A stretch of DNA of 64,000 bases, from assembly GCA_963204785.1 (NCBI GenBank), contig CAUJHG010000017.1, positions 1 to 64,000 of the forward strand. Reading direction: 5' to 3'. Of this stretch, positions 63,712 to 64,000 are shown piece by piece; the stretch's first letter is position 1, and the number at the start of each line of letters is the position of its first letter. This stretch comes from Pseudomonadota bacterium. Its GTDB lineage: Bacteria > Pseudomonadota > Gammaproteobacteria > Burkholderiales > Burkholderiaceae_E. A program made the translations under genes and the position numbers. The notes under the pieces were generated by a model, which saw nothing but the letters and a program-made list of their open reading frames with translations, did no database searches and was not told the origin of the DNA.

Positions 63712-63987
63712 ATGACACCCGAATACGTGGTCGGCTTCGGACGCGAAGCGCTCGAGACGATGCTGCTCGTGGTCGTCCCGGTGCTTCTGGTGGCGCTGGG
63801 CGTGGGCCTGACGGTGAGCCTGCTGCAGGCGATCACGCAGATCAACGAGGCGACCCTCTCCTTCCTGCCGAAGCTGGTCGCAGTGGCGGTCACGCTGGTG
63901 CTGCTCGGCCCGTGGATCATCGCGCAGCTCACGGGCTTCATCGAACGCACCCTGACCGGACTGCCGCAGGCGATCGCAGGCGGATGA
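63712..63987 (+). CDS. fliQ: Flagellar export-gate protein FliQ
   Basis: A 91-residue export-gate subunit with two membrane helices. The sequence MTPEYVVGFGREALETMLLVVVPVLLVALGVGLTVSLLQAITQINEATLSFLPKLVAVAVTL is that of FliQ throughout. It begins 18 bases after fliP with GAAGGAGGGG as RBS, and its stop overlaps the next ATG. Confidence 0.97.
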   Translation: MTPEYVVGFGREALETMLLVVVPVLLVALGVGLTVSLLQAITQINEATLSFLPKLVAVAVTLVLLGPWIIAQLTGFIERTLTGLPQAIAGG

Positions 63988-64000
63988 TCGCGATCGGCGA
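63984..64000 (+). CDS. fliR: Start of fliR (cut by the window edge)
   Basis: ATG 63984 overlaps the fliQ stop (ATGA) and opens a frame that runs off the window after five codons. The fliP-fliQ-fliR order is near universal, so this is very probably fliR, but the visible residues (MIAIG) do not prove it. Confidence 0.55.

Overview
The window is GC-rich DNA from a betaproteobacterium, most likely of the order Burkholderiales. Evidence: the nudix-aat-bpt-pyrD run, the hrpA/argA/yggX neighbourhood, a polyhydroxyalkanoate phasin, an FlhDC-controlled flagellar cluster, and heavy use of GTG starts and ATGA overlaps. It divides into three parts: a damaged mobile element, a block of housekeeping and metabolic genes, and a flagellar island that fills the right-hand 36 kb and continues past the right edge.

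Region 1 (1-9876) is the end of an integrated element, phage- or ICE-like. A very large leftward gene encodes a polyvalent protein with a DdrB/ParB-like C-terminal module, LPD modules, a GHEWWHALD metalloprotease-like motif, a phosphoribosyltransferase domain, a HEALGH motif and a PBECR-type nuclease module. It runs off the left edge, has lost its normal 5' end, and shows a reading-frame conflict near 1470-1600. It lies behind a YdaS/Cro-like gene that diverges from a CI-type S24 repressor, with matching AAC-N4-GTT operators between and beside them. Cargo follows: a small secreted protein, a lipoprotein and a BrnT/BrnA toxin-antitoxin pair. The region ends in a large-serine-recombinase C-terminal fragment whose last codons are read antisense through the 3' half of the initiator tRNA gene, so that tRNA marks the attachment end.

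Region 2 (9910-27900) is ordinary chromosome. It holds a nudix hydrolase, the two N-end-rule aminoacyl transferases (aat, bpt) and pyrD in one overlapping string; a Cys/His-rich small protein with a PCuAC copper chaperone; lutAB opposite an IclR regulator; a PBP7-like endopeptidase; a nitroreductase; a phasin with a clear sigma70 promoter and terminator; a MoaB/CinA-type protein; hrpA divergent from argA; yggX; and rpiA.

Region 3 (27955-64000) carries nearly all flagellar genes. Leftward: flgBCDEFGHIJKL, flhBAFG-fliA, motAB, flhDC and fliE. Rightward: flgA, flgMN, fliC, fliD, fliST-ycgR, fliFGHIJK and fliLMNOPQ(R). The master regulator FlhDC (class I), FliA/FlgM (the class III switch) and four sites matching the sigma28 consensus with exact 15-bp spacing (flgM, fliC, fliS, motA) form a complete regulatory cascade in one place. 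GAATAATC or GATAATC elements lie before flgB, flhB and fliL. No che gene is present; motB is followed directly by flhB, where many relatives carry the chemotaxis operon. FlhG lacks a usable P-loop, and FlhB has NPSH in place of NPTH.
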